Assembly: GCA_902488555.1 (NCBI GenBank)
Contig: CABTWT010000027.1
Location: 1 to 12,427 of the forward strand
Direction of reading: 5' to 3'
DNA: 12,427 bases
From: an uncultured Anaerococcus sp.
Lineage (GTDB): Bacteria > Bacillota_A > Clostridia > Tissierellales > Peptoniphilaceae
Shown here piece by piece: positions 1 through 5,362 of this stretch. Every line of letters starts with the position of its first letter. Position 1 is the first letter of the stretch. The notes beneath the pieces were generated by a model. It ran no database searches, was not told the origin of the DNA, and saw only the letters and a program-made list of their open reading frames with translations. Position numbers and translations under genes: made by a program.

Positions 1-27
1 ACAAGAATTTTTATTACAAGGAATTTA

Positions 28-444
28 CTAGATAATTAAAAATTCAGGGATAGAAATTTCTATCCCTGATAAAGTGTTTGGTTGATTTTTATTTACCAAC
101 ACGATTTGACAAAGACCCATATTTTCATCTTCTACGCTAGATAAGGGTTCATCAAGCGAAACATCTTTGTTATAGTCTTGTCTTCTATTAGTAACTGCTC
201 TTATACAACTAATGGCATATGTAGAGAATTTAAAACCCTTGTCTATATCAAAGCTTTCTACAGCATGAAGTAAACATATAAAAGCTTCTTGCTCTAATTC
301 TTCAACATCATGAACGTTTGGACTATACAGCCCCTTGATTCCCTTATAAATCAAGTTTCTATTTTTTAAAGCAATTTCATTTCTCAAATCAATATTTCTT
401 GATTCTTTATATTTTAAAAATAGATCTCTATTGTCATCAACCAT
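28..444 (-). CDS. Sigma-70 region 2-only protein (possible truncated or split sigma factor)
   Basis: This 138-residue protein matches the core-binding and -10-recognition part of sigma-70 factors. Residues 20-90 show the region 2 pattern, including E-L-E-Q-E-A-F (49-55), F-D-I-D-K-G-F-K-F-S-T-Y-A (65-77) and I-R (81-82). Residues 94-108 (VSLDEPLSSVEDENM) look like the linker that normally precedes region 4. The ORF ends about 30 residues later, so no region 4 is present. The start has a GAGGGG ribosome binding site 8 nt upstream. Its last codons lie inside a strong hairpin (45-68) followed by a T-run, so the end may be a truncation scar or a compact natural end. It is transcribed away from the region-4-like gene at 989. 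Expected role: directing RNA polymerase to element promoters, alone or with a partner. Family call fairly sure; function is inference. Confidence 0.7.
   Translation of the reverse strand: MVDDNRDLFLKYKESRNIDLRNEIALKNRNLIYKGIKGLYSPNVHDVEELEQEAFICLLHAVESFDIDKGFKFSTYAISCIRAVTNRRQDYNKDVSLDEPLSSVEDENMGLCQIVLVNKNQPNTLSGIEISIPEFLII
37..68 (-). terminator. Rho-independent terminator overlapping the 3' end of the sigma-like gene
   Basis: A perfect palindrome at 45-68 (CAGGGATAGAAA / TTTCTATCCCTG) is followed on the minus strand by GAATTTTTAATT. It lies inside the last codons of the upstream gene rather than after its stop, which is unusual. Confidence 0.65.
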
Positions 445-484
445 AAATAAAGCCCCTCAAAATAAAATAAATGTATAGTTTTTG

Positions 485-506
485 TATAATTGTATATTTA
501 AATAAA
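485..506. repeat. Dispersed AT-rich motif, copy 1
   Basis: This 22-bp stretch matches 1479-1500 at 20 positions (TATAATTGTATRTTTAAATRAA, written here in two halves: TATAATTGTAT then RTTTAAATRAA). It lies about 40 bp upstream of the sigma-region-2 gene, so it could be part of that gene's promoter or an operator. Confidence 0.45.
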
Positions 507-581
507 AATAGGTGGAAGTATTGCACAAAATATAGATTTTGTGTAATTAACGGCATTATCATTTAAATATAATGTGTATTT

Positions 582-593
582 ATAGCCGTTTAT
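582..593. repeat. 12-bp sequence with an inverted copy at 7139-7150
   Basis: ATAGCCGTTTAT here is the exact reverse complement of ATAAACGGCTAT at 7139-7150, next to the right attachment site. Similarity continues a few bases on each side. Its internal GCCGTT also pairs with AACGGC at 549-554. Confidence 0.4.
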
Positions 594-657
594 CATTTTT
601 GTATATTATACATCATTTCGACATTTGATTAAAATAACACAAACCTACATAAAGCTT

Positions 658-695
658 TATTTTGCGTTTTAAGCGATTTTATTTCTTAAGCCATA
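658..695. repeat. Dispersed AT-rich repeat, copy 2
   Basis: TATTTTGCGTT, then TAAG, TTTTATTT and CATA, occur in the same order and spacing as at 1877-1914, with about three quarters of 40 positions identical. The GCG-containing core stands out in AT-rich DNA. Confidence 0.4.
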
Positions 696-988
696 CATAC
701 AATACGCCTAATATTATAATCTCTTATTTATGCTAGCTAATAGAACATATTTTAGTATTTTTATTATTAGCCACTACCCTATTAACTTTATTAATTTTAA
801 CTTTTGTTATTTTGTAGTTTCATTGGGCATTTTTTAATTTATTTTACCAACTTTTAGCCAACTTTTTATGACATATTATATATATATATATTAAAAAGTC
901 ATCAATAGTAAGCATTAATAAATTAACTTAGTATAATTGTGTTAGAAAAACTTTAAACTTTCTAAGAGATACTATAAAGGGGTTTATA

Positions 989-1384
989 TTGACAATAGAA
1001 CAAGCTAGACAAGACGTTAAGAAATTCATAAGAATTAAAGAAGAACAAGAATCAACAAGACGCCAAATAGAGCAATTACAAGCCATTAAAAACAAATTAG
1101 GTAACAATAAAAGTCTTACAGATAAGATGAATAGCGTAAAATCTATAATCGACAAGAAGAGTCTAAAAGATAAGATATTTTTTGAGTCGATGGAATCGGC
1201 ATTCCAATCATTGAATGATGATGAAATAAAACTTTTATTTATAATGCATGGGTCTGTTAGCCTTAGTAAAGAGCAACTAGCTAATCAAATGTATACAAGT
1301 AGATCTACACTATACAGAAAAGAAAATAAAGCACTTAGTAAACTAGATTCTAATTTATCACTCATAAGAGATTTACGGAATTAA
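989..1384 (+). CDS. Small protein with coiled coil and sigma-region-4-like HTH
   Basis: The start is TTG, chosen because AAAGGGG lies 6-7 nt upstream and no earlier in-frame start has a better site. Residues 10-60 are rich in K, E and Q and probably form a helix or coiled coil. Residues 73-120 (LNDDEIKLLF, then LSKEQLANQMYTSRSTLYRK, ending ALSKL) form a helix-turn-helix of the kind in sigma region 4 and in ArpU/RinA-type phage late activators. It is the only rightward gene in the left half of the element and diverges from the sigma-region-2 gene. Possible roles are an activator of element or helper-phage late genes, or the region-4 partner of the region-2 protein. HTH class is reasonably clear; exact family and role are not. 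Confidence 0.6.
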   Translation: MTIEQARQDVKKFIRIKEEQESTRRQIEQLQAIKNKLGNNKSLTDKMNSVKSIIDKKSLKDKIFFESMESAFQSLNDDEIKLLFIMHGSVSLSKEQLANQMYTSRSTLYRKENKALSKLDSNLSLIRDLRN

Positions 1385-1469
1385 AAGAGATTTAAACTAT
1401 ATATTCTGTAACACTGCCCTATTAATAAAAAAATAAACTCCATATATTAAGATATAAGAGATTTTATAT

Positions 1470-1499
1470 TTCTAGGCATATAATTGTATGTTTAAATGA
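1470..1499. repeat. Dispersed motif, copy 3
   Basis: Contains TTCTAGGCATATAATTGTAT followed by GTTTAAATGA. The inner part CATATAATTGTATG is an imperfect dyad, as expected for a dimeric regulator's site. It matches 1907-1933 at most positions and 3083-3101 over its first 20 bases. Confidence 0.5.
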
Positions 1500-1638
1500 A
1501 TAATTAATTTATATCATCTCATAAAGTGCATACAACGATATATGGAAACATAACTTGTTCATGATAAAAAAATTACCAATAATAACCAATATTTTTATAG
1601 CACACTCCTTTTTATGGTCTTGCCTATATAGCCATTAC

Positions 1639-1739
1639 ACACGCGTGGAAAGTAATATATTAGTTATGTTAGGTTTTATTAGTAATAAAGGTATGTTATT
1701 AACTCGAGGTACTTTCCATCTATCGAATTTTTGGCGTGT
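1639..1739. other. Nested inverted-repeat structure (possible structured RNA or origin/transfer site)
   Basis: Arms pair in nested order: ACACGC (1639-1644) with GCGTGT (1734-1739); TGGAAAGTA (1646-1654) with TACTTTCCA (1710-1718); AGTTA (1662-1666) with TAACT (1700-1704); and a central palindrome TTTATTAGTAATAAA. The 1-nt versus 15-nt asymmetry between the first two helices leaves a bulge. No U-tract follows, so it is not a simple terminator. Function unknown: candidates are a structured RNA, a single-strand origin, a mobilisation site, or a small decayed insertion. Confidence 0.4.
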
Positions 1740-1876
1740 TAGTTAGCATCTCTATTTTTTTGTTTATTTTAAATATTTATGAAAATATGTAGATTTCTGT
1801 AGGATTTTATAACAGGTTTTAACAGTTTTTCTGATATATCTTGACTTTCTTAGAATTTATCAATCAGCCAGCTTCA

Positions 1877-1933
1877 TATTTTGCGTTCTAAGGCTTTTTA
1901 TTTATATAGGCATAGAATTATATGCTTATATGA
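1877..1933. repeat. Dispersed motif, copy 4 (extended)
   Basis: The left half (TATTTTGCGTT...) matches 658-695; the right half (TAGGCATAGAATTATATGC and on to ATGA) matches 1470-1499. It contains the dyad GCATAgaattaTATGC. It therefore links the two partial repeat types into one unit. Confidence 0.5.
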
Positions 1934-2003
1934 TTTAATTTAATCTTACCCTATAGGTTTTGATTATTATTAATATAATATAGTCCTAGATGATATGCAT
2001 ATA

Positions 2004-2034
2004 AAAATAGCCCCTAGATTTTTTCTAAGGGCTA
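2004..2034 (-). terminator. Terminator of the leftward element operon
   Basis: TAGCCCTTAGA and TCTAGGGGCTA (minus strand) pair in 10 of 11 positions around an A-rich loop and are followed by TTTTTAT. It lies about 13 nt past the stop codon of the 245-residue gene and probably ends the cro-like to 245-residue transcript. Confidence 0.8.
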
Positions 2035-2046
2035 AATATTATTAAA

Positions 2047-2784
2047 TTATTCTTCTAAATTTTTATATCCTAATAGAAAATTCAAATCACTGATTAAAAA
2101 ATCTAATTCCGTTAAGCACCTGCTAAGTGAAGCGACTGTTGATAACAAGGATTGGTATATATAAATCTTATCATCTATTTCGTTGATTTTAAGTTCATCA
2201 ATGTTTTTTATTAACTTTATTGTTAGTTTGATATTATCAATCAAAGTTTGAATAATATATGTTTTGGAATCAATAGGGGAATCATATATACCACTGAAAT
2301 CTTCATCATCAATGTAGTATTCATGGTCAAGTAAATCACCTAACTGAATTTCTCCTTGTTGTACTAGCTCTAATAATTTCAATTTGTCTTGTTCAATTAA
2401 GTTATATATTAAATATTCAAGTTTTTCATCTATGAAATTTATTAGAGATTCAAGCTTATCAACAAAATTTGTAGAATCATCAAAATTTAAGTTCTTCAGC
2501 TTGTTTTCGCTTATATTAATAATATCATCAATCTTTAGGTTAATTTCATTGATTATCATATCTTTTGTATCTGCACTATTAGTGTTATAGCTGTATTTAT
2601 CTGAATCAATTTTAATACTTAATGTATGATTACCCATTTCTTTATAATTTTTAATGCCTAATCTATAACCATATTCTATTAGCCTAATTGCTATCATCTC
2701 TCTATCTGATTTATTTTTAATAGGGTAGTTCAAATATTCTTGCACATCTTTGTTGTTTAATTCTTTGTTTAAGTTGTATATCAT
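2047..2784 (-). CDS. Unrecognised acidic, helix-rich protein
   Basis: I do not recognise this 245-residue protein. It is rich in D, E, I, L, N and K, with no obvious signal peptide, membrane segment or catalytic motif. Residues 80-140 and 180-240 look mainly alpha-helical, with leucine/isoleucine spacing suggesting coiled-coil or helical-bundle packing. A strongly acidic patch (EYYIDDEDFS) lies near 155-165. The start is supported by AAGGAG 7 nt upstream; that site is inside the end of the preceding gene, whose stop is 4 nt before this ATG, so the two are probably co-translated. It is the last gene of the leftward operon and ends just before a strong terminator. In elements of this layout this slot often holds cargo or helper-interference genes; that is inference only. 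Confidence 0.75.
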   Translation of the reverse strand: MIYNLNKELNNKDVQEYLNYPIKNKSDREMIAIRLIEYGYRLGIKNYKEMGNHTLSIKIDSDKYSYNTNSADTKDMIINEINLKIDDIINISENKLKNLNFDDSTNFVDKLESLINFIDEKLEYLIYNLIEQDKLKLLELVQQGEIQLGDLLDHEYYIDDEDFSGIYDSPIDSKTYIIQTLIDNIKLTIKLIKNIDELKINEIDDKIYIYQSLLSTVASLSRCLTELDFLISDLNFLLGYKNLEE

Positions 2785-2788
2785 TTTT

Positions 2789-3022
2789 TCACTCCTTGAT
2801 TTCTAGATTTTCTATCAAATTATTTAGTCTTATTGTCATACTATTAATCATCTTTGCTTGGTTTGATAATAACCCCATAAATGTCAAAACATAATCGTCT
2901 TTCCAATCTACATCAGGTGGTACTACTCTATACCTTAATGCATCAATTGACTTTGCAAGGTCGTAGGTGTCTTGACTCAACTGTTCACTTAATTTGTTTA
3001 CTCGATCTAAATTCATAATCAT
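2789..3022 (-). CDS. Unrecognised small protein, coupled to the 245-residue gene
   Basis: This 77-residue protein is mostly helical, with a central DVDWKDDY segment and leucine/asparagine-rich helices at both ends. I recognise no family. The true start may be the second ATG (residue 3, position 3016): AAAGG lies only 3 nt before the first ATG but about 9 nt before the second. Its stop codon overlaps the ribosome binding region of the next gene, so the pair forms one translational unit. It follows a 217-bp gap after the dnaC-like gene that contains a palindrome and a rightward promoter. A role as a small regulator or partner of the 245-residue protein is possible but unproven. Confidence 0.65.
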   Translation of the reverse strand: MIMNLDRVNKLSEQLSQDTYDLAKSIDALRYRVVPPDVDWKDDYVLTFMGLLSNQAKMINSMTIRLNNLIENLEIKE

Positions 3023-3061
3023 TTACCTTTCTTGATTCACTATTCTAAAACTTCATATTTT

Positions 3062-3101
3062 AACTTATAAGTGATTTATAAGTTCTAGGTATATATTTAT
3101 A
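3062..3101. promoter_or_regulatory. Palindrome plus dispersed motif copy 5, upstream of the 77-residue gene
   Basis: AACTTATAA (3062-3070) and TTATAAGTT (3076-3084) are perfect 9-bp arms around a 5-bp centre, about 40 bp upstream of the 77-residue gene. They run directly into TTCTAGGTATATATTTATA (3083-3101), which matches the motif at 1470-1489. The flanking CTTCATATTTT also occurs at the same side of the 1877-1933 copy. An operator or promoter for the leftward genes is the simplest reading. Confidence 0.45.
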
Positions 3102-3138
3102 TTCATAAGCTAATTAAATCAAAAATAGATATCATATT

Positions 3139-3166
3139 TTGATTATTTGACTTATTCTGATATAAT
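3139..3166 (+). promoter_or_regulatory. Rightward sigma-A promoter with extended -10
   Basis: TTGATT (3139-3144), a 16-bp spacer and TATAAT (3161-3166), with TGA directly before the -10 (an extended -10). It points against the surrounding genes. A GTGTA/TACAC dyad (3172-3185) sits at the predicted start point and could be an operator or a 5' hairpin. Confidence 0.6.
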
Positions 3167-3171
3167 ACTTA

Positions 3172-3249
3172 GTGTAAATATACACACGAATTACAATAAT
3201 ATACCTTTTTGAAGCTAGCCCTTTGTTTTTTCAAAGGGCTTATTTTTTT
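3172..3249 (+). ncRNA. Candidate small RNA antisense to the 3' end of the dnaC-like gene
   Basis: A promoter at 3139-3166 and a hairpin with a U-tract at 3217-3249 bracket about 75-80 nt with no start codon and ribosome binding site. The predicted RNA would begin with a GTGTA/TACAC hairpin and end in the AGCCCTTTG/CAAAGGGCT terminator. Its last bases overlap the stop region of the dnaC-like gene on the other strand. Prediction from sequence alone. Confidence 0.45.
3217..3249 (+). terminator. Rightward terminator (hairpin plus T-run)
   Basis: AGCCCTTTG (3217-3225) and CAAAGGGCT (3232-3240) form a perfect 9-bp stem with a T6 loop, followed on the plus strand by TATTTTTTT. On the minus strand no T-run follows, so it is a poor terminator for the dnaC-like gene it abuts. 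Confidence 0.65.
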
Positions 3250-4013
3250 ATATCTTTTCTTCTAAAACTCTGACCTTTAATCTCGAACATATCCATGGCT
3301 TCTTCCATACGGTCTTTGATTTGTCTTGGAGTCTTGTTAGTGCTTCCATCTTTCCAACGGTCTAACAGCTCATTTGAGCTATAATTTGAGGTGATAAAAA
3401 GCCTATTATTGTTATTAATAACTGCATCAATAACGTTTTTAATTTGTGATATTTCCCATTGATTGCTTGTAGTTCCTAACTCATCAATTACAACCAAATC
3501 ATTCTTTGCAATCTCTCTAATAACATCTTCAGGAGTAGTAAAAGACCTATCATCAATGGCATTTTTAATCTCATTTAAGATAGTTGACTCACTAGCAAAA
3601 TATAGCGACTTTTCGTACCTGTCCACTATTTCTTTGCAAGTGACAGCTATAATTGTTGTCTTTCCAACCCCCATTTCTCCAATAAGGCCTACGCCTTTTC
3701 TCATTCTAGGATAATTTTTAACATACTTGGACATTTGATTAATAATTGCTCCGTTGTCTTTAGTCTTTAATAAATCAGTAAACTTCATATCCCTGTATTT
3801 AAGAGGCATACCAGAAAATCTTACACCATCTTTTTTCTTGTAATACTCATTGTAAGCGTCGTTAATTCTTTTTTGTAAAGCAAGCTCTCTTTGCCTTAGT
3901 TTTCTCTCGGCTCTTTCTTCATCATAAGTCAGACCCTTTGAAGCCATAATCTCTGCAATAGTTGCAAGGGCATTGCTCGCACCATCTCCAATACTTAAAA
4001 AATCATTTACCAT
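3240..4013 (-). CDS. DnaC/DnaI-type helicase-loading ATPase
   Basis: A 257-residue AAA+ ATPase of the phage DnaC/DnaI/IstB-like loader group. Walker A is GEMGVGKTT (112-120, catalytic K118), Walker B is LVVIDE (173-178), and a sensor-like TSN follows at 208-210. The C-terminal IKDRMEEAMDMFEIKGQSFR resembles the end of DnaC-type loaders. The N-terminal 60 residues are charged and helical, the likely helicase or initiator contact region. No zinc-binding cysteine cluster is visible, unlike DnaI. Its ATG overlaps the initiator gene's stop by 7 nt (ATGGTAA), so translation is coupled. Together the two genes form a standard initiator-loader module that recruits the host DnaB-type helicase to the element's origin. 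Confident on family. Confidence 0.88.
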   Translation of the reverse strand: MVNDFLSIGDGASNALATIAEIMASKGLTYDEERAERKLRQRELALQKRINDAYNEYYKKKDGVRFSGMPLKYRDMKFTDLLKTKDNGAIINQMSKYVKNYPRMRKGVGLIGEMGVGKTTIIAVTCKEIVDRYEKSLYFASESTILNEIKNAIDDRSFTTPEDVIREIAKNDLVVIDELGTTSNQWEISQIKNVIDAVINNNNRLFITSNYSSNELLDRWKDGSTNKTPRQIKDRMEEAMDMFEIKGQSFRRKDIKK

Positions 4014-4807
4014 GTAGAACCCTTTAAAAATTCTTCTCTACTCCTGTCGTAATCACTTACAACAGGTTTTTCATTTAAGTAGCTTTCAAACTTATTTCCA
4101 AATAAAGTTTGAGGTCTTAAGTACTTATCCCAATCAGCTTTACCTTTCCATGAAAGAACCTTGTTATCAATAACAGTCTTAAAATCATCTAGGGTAAAGC
4201 CCTCGTTAACTCTTGCTTTTATAAGAGATCTTGTTTTGTCAGAGGTTGCCCTATAGTCTCTATCTGCTTTTTTATTTAGATACTCTATTATTTCCTTGTA
4301 TGGAATTTTAGAAGCATTGTCGGGCTCTGCTCGACTATTATTACTCTTATTATTATTCATCTTATTAATACTTGTATTATTATCTTTGAACTTTTGTTCA
4401 ATATGGTCATTGAACTTTTGTTCAATATGGTCATTGAACATTTGTTCCATATATATTGAACTTTTATTCAATATATCATTAACATTTGCTGGATATAGCT
4501 TTCTTCTAAGAATATAATTAGTACCAGCTTTATATTCATTTTCAGATATCAAATATCCGTACTTGATTAAGTTACTAATCCATTTCGAAATAATAGTAGT
4601 ACTTACTCCATATAACTCTGACAAGTATTTATTACTTGCATAGCAATAACCGTTTTTCCTTGATAGAGTTAGAATTTCAGAATATAAAATTTTTTCATTC
4701 GCTCTTAACCTATTATCATATCTAATAACAGCAGGCATTATTGTAAAATAATCGGGTTTTTTTTGTACATTTTCAATTTTCTTTAAGTCTTTTTCTTTCT
4801 CATTCAA
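4007..4807 (-). CDS. Phage-type replication initiator (replisome organiser, winged HTH plus Phg_2220-like C-terminus)
   Basis: A 266-residue initiator. Residues 38-88 form a winged helix-turn-helix (HTH_36-like; EKILYSEILTLS, then SNKYLSELYGVSTTIISKWI). Residues 169-246 match the conserved phage C-terminal domain seen in replisome organisers (IIEYLNKKADRDYRATS, LIKARVNEGFT, DFKTVIDNKV, KYLRPQTLFGNKFESYL). Between them, residues 115-160 are a low-complexity linker that includes near-identical peptide repeats (FNDHIEQK twice), encoded by the iteron array at 4386-4478. The start is TTG at 4807: the reading frame's first ATG would cut into the HTH region. The ribosome binding site is weak (GGGG about 7 nt upstream). 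It lies 12 nt after the excisionase-like gene and overlaps the loader gene. It would bind the origin within its own gene and recruit the loader and helicase. Confidence 0.87.
   Translation of the reverse strand: MNEKEKDLKKIENVQKKPDYFTIMPAVIRYDNRLRANEKILYSEILTLSRKNGYCYASNKYLSELYGVSTTIISKWISNLIKYGYLISENEYKAGTNYILRRKLYPANVNDILNKSSIYMEQMFNDHIEQKFNDHIEQKFKDNNTSINKMNNNKSNNSRAEPDNASKIPYKEIIEYLNKKADRDYRATSDKTRSLIKARVNEGFTLDDFKTVIDNKVLSWKGKADWDKYLRPQTLFGNKFESYLNEKPVVSDYDRSREEFLKGSTW
4386..4478. repeat. Iteron array inside the initiator gene: probable replication origin
   Basis: Four tandem units start at 4386, 4410, 4434 and 4456, spaced 24, 24 and 22 bp. Each carries the dyad TTGAACttttGTTCAA or a variant (unit 3 TTGAACatttGTTCCA; unit 4 TTGAACttttATTCAA), followed by ATAT. 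Units 1 and 2 are identical over 24 bp. An AT-rich run rich in TTATTA lies just beside them at about 4335-4385, a plausible unwinding region. Iterons within the initiator gene are typical of replication origins of phages and satellites of this type. Confidence 0.75.
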
Positions 4808-4819
4808 GAAGTAACCCCA

Positions 4820-5023
4820 TTATTTAGCCATTTCTTCAACTTGTTTTTTTACATCTTCATCATCAAGGTTATATCTCTTTGCTAAATATTCAGCAGGTAC
4901 ACGCCCCTGTATAATCAAAAAACCGTCTTTCTCTAATTCCTTATTAAGAATCTTAATTGAGTTATAGGCTCTACTTTTACCACAATTTAAAACCCCCATA
5001 ACTTGATTGACATCTAAAAGCAT
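4820..5023 (-). CDS. Small HTH DNA-binding protein, excisionase-like
   Basis: A 67-residue protein. Residues 3-30 (LDVNQVMGVLNCGKSRAYNS) form a MerR/excisionase-style helix-turn-helix, followed by a wing-like segment GFLIIQGRVPAEYLAKRY (34-51). This pattern is common in small regulators or excisionases beside Cro-like genes of Firmicutes elements. AAAGGGGG lies 6 nt before the ATG. It sits 14 nt after the cro-like gene and 12 nt before the initiator. Likely roles are directing integrase to excision or regulating the replication genes. Whether it is the excisionase cannot be decided from sequence alone. Confidence 0.65.
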   Translation of the reverse strand: MLLDVNQVMGVLNCGKSRAYNSIKILNKELEKDGFLIIQGRVPAEYLAKRYNLDDEDVKKQVEEMAK

Positions 5024-5037
5024 AATGCACCCCCTTT

Positions 5038-5232
5038 CTAATCTTCAAGCTTTACAATCTCTTTTGGATCAACTTCTAATGCTTTAGCTATCTTGTTTAC
5101 AACATTCATGCTTGCATGACCACGATTTATTACTGTGACTAACCAAGTTTTAGAAACATCAGATTTATCTGATAAATCTTCATAAGTCATTCCATTCATC
5201 AAGAACTTGATATAATCTTTTTTTAATTCCAT
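5038..5232 (-). CDS. Cro-like XRE-family regulator
   Basis: A 64-residue single-domain protein. Residues 9-58 form an HTH_3 fold (MTYEDLSDKSDVSKTWLVTV, then NVVNKIAKALEVDPKEIV). It is the first gene of the leftward operon, diverging from the CI-like repressor across 130 bp. AGGAGG (5238-5243) lies 5 nt before the ATG. As in lambdoid-type switches it would compete with the repressor for the shared operators and favour replication and excision. Some satellites have such a gene as the derepression target. Family call is sure; the biological role is by analogy. Confidence 0.82.
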   Translation of the reverse strand: MELKKDYIKFLMNGMTYEDLSDKSDVSKTWLVTVINRGHASMNVVNKIAKALEVDPKEIVKLED

Positions 5233-5250
5233 TCTTTCCTCCTGATTTCT

Positions 5251-5297
5251 AGTATATATTTAGTATACAATAGTATAGTGTATTTAGTCAAGTATAC
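5251..5297. promoter_or_regulatory. Operator cluster of the repressor/cro switch
   Basis: AGTATA occurs four times in one orientation at 5251, 5262, 5272 and 5291. Two of these extend to the palindrome GTATAC (5263-5268 and 5292-5297). They overlap the leftward promoter, so repressor bound here would silence the replication operon. Confidence 0.5.
5262..5291 (-). promoter_or_regulatory. Leftward promoter of the cro-like operon
   Basis: On the minus strand, TTGACT (5291-5286), an 18-bp spacer and TATACT (5267-5262). Both hexamers are close to consensus and overlap the AGTATA operator repeats. Confidence 0.7.
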
Positions 5298-5310
5298 ATC
5301 ATTATTAGAC

Positions 5311-5339
5311 TTGTACTATTCTTTTACTTTTGATATTAT
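5311..5339 (+). promoter_or_regulatory. Rightward promoter of the repressor-integrase operon
   Basis: TTGTAC (5311-5316), a 17-bp spacer and TATTAT (5334-5339), with TGA before the -10 (extended -10). It is about 24 bp upstream of the repressor start and just outside the AGTATA cluster. Confidence 0.6.
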
Positions 5340-5362
5340 TGATTTAGTAAAGGAGTGTTAAA

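Larger units (their letters stand above)
445..988. other. 544-bp AT-rich divergent intergenic region
   Basis: No convincing ORF. It separates the leftward sigma-region-2 gene from the rightward HTH gene. It contains two motif copies (485-506, 658-695), a perfect 8-bp hairpin CACAAAAT/ATTTTGTG (524-543), an AACGGC/GCCGTT inverted repeat (549-554 with 585-590), a direct repeat of CCAACTTTT near 848-866, and a TATATA tract near 880. A consensus -10 hexamer TATAAT (932-937) precedes the gene at 989, but no good -35 is visible. Confidence 0.5.
1385..2046. other. 662-bp largely non-coding region
   Basis: No ORF with a credible ribosome binding site or recognisable protein. A 63-codon rightward ORF at 1555-1746 coincides with an inverted-repeat structure and is probably not translated. 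The region contains two motif copies (1470-1499, 1877-1933), the nested inverted repeat 1639-1739, and a leftward terminator at 2008-2034. Confidence 0.5.

Noticed and set aside
1555..1746. 63-codon rightward ORF
   Set aside because: No ribosome binding site, no recognisable protein, and it coincides with the nested inverted repeat.
2008..2034. Rightward terminator or small-RNA end like that at 3217-3249
   Set aside because: The T-run is only on the minus strand, and the upstream -35/-10 spacing on the plus strand is too short.
4386..4478. CRISPR-like tandem repeats
   Set aside because: Units are directly adjacent with no spacers and carry internal dyads, so they are iterons.
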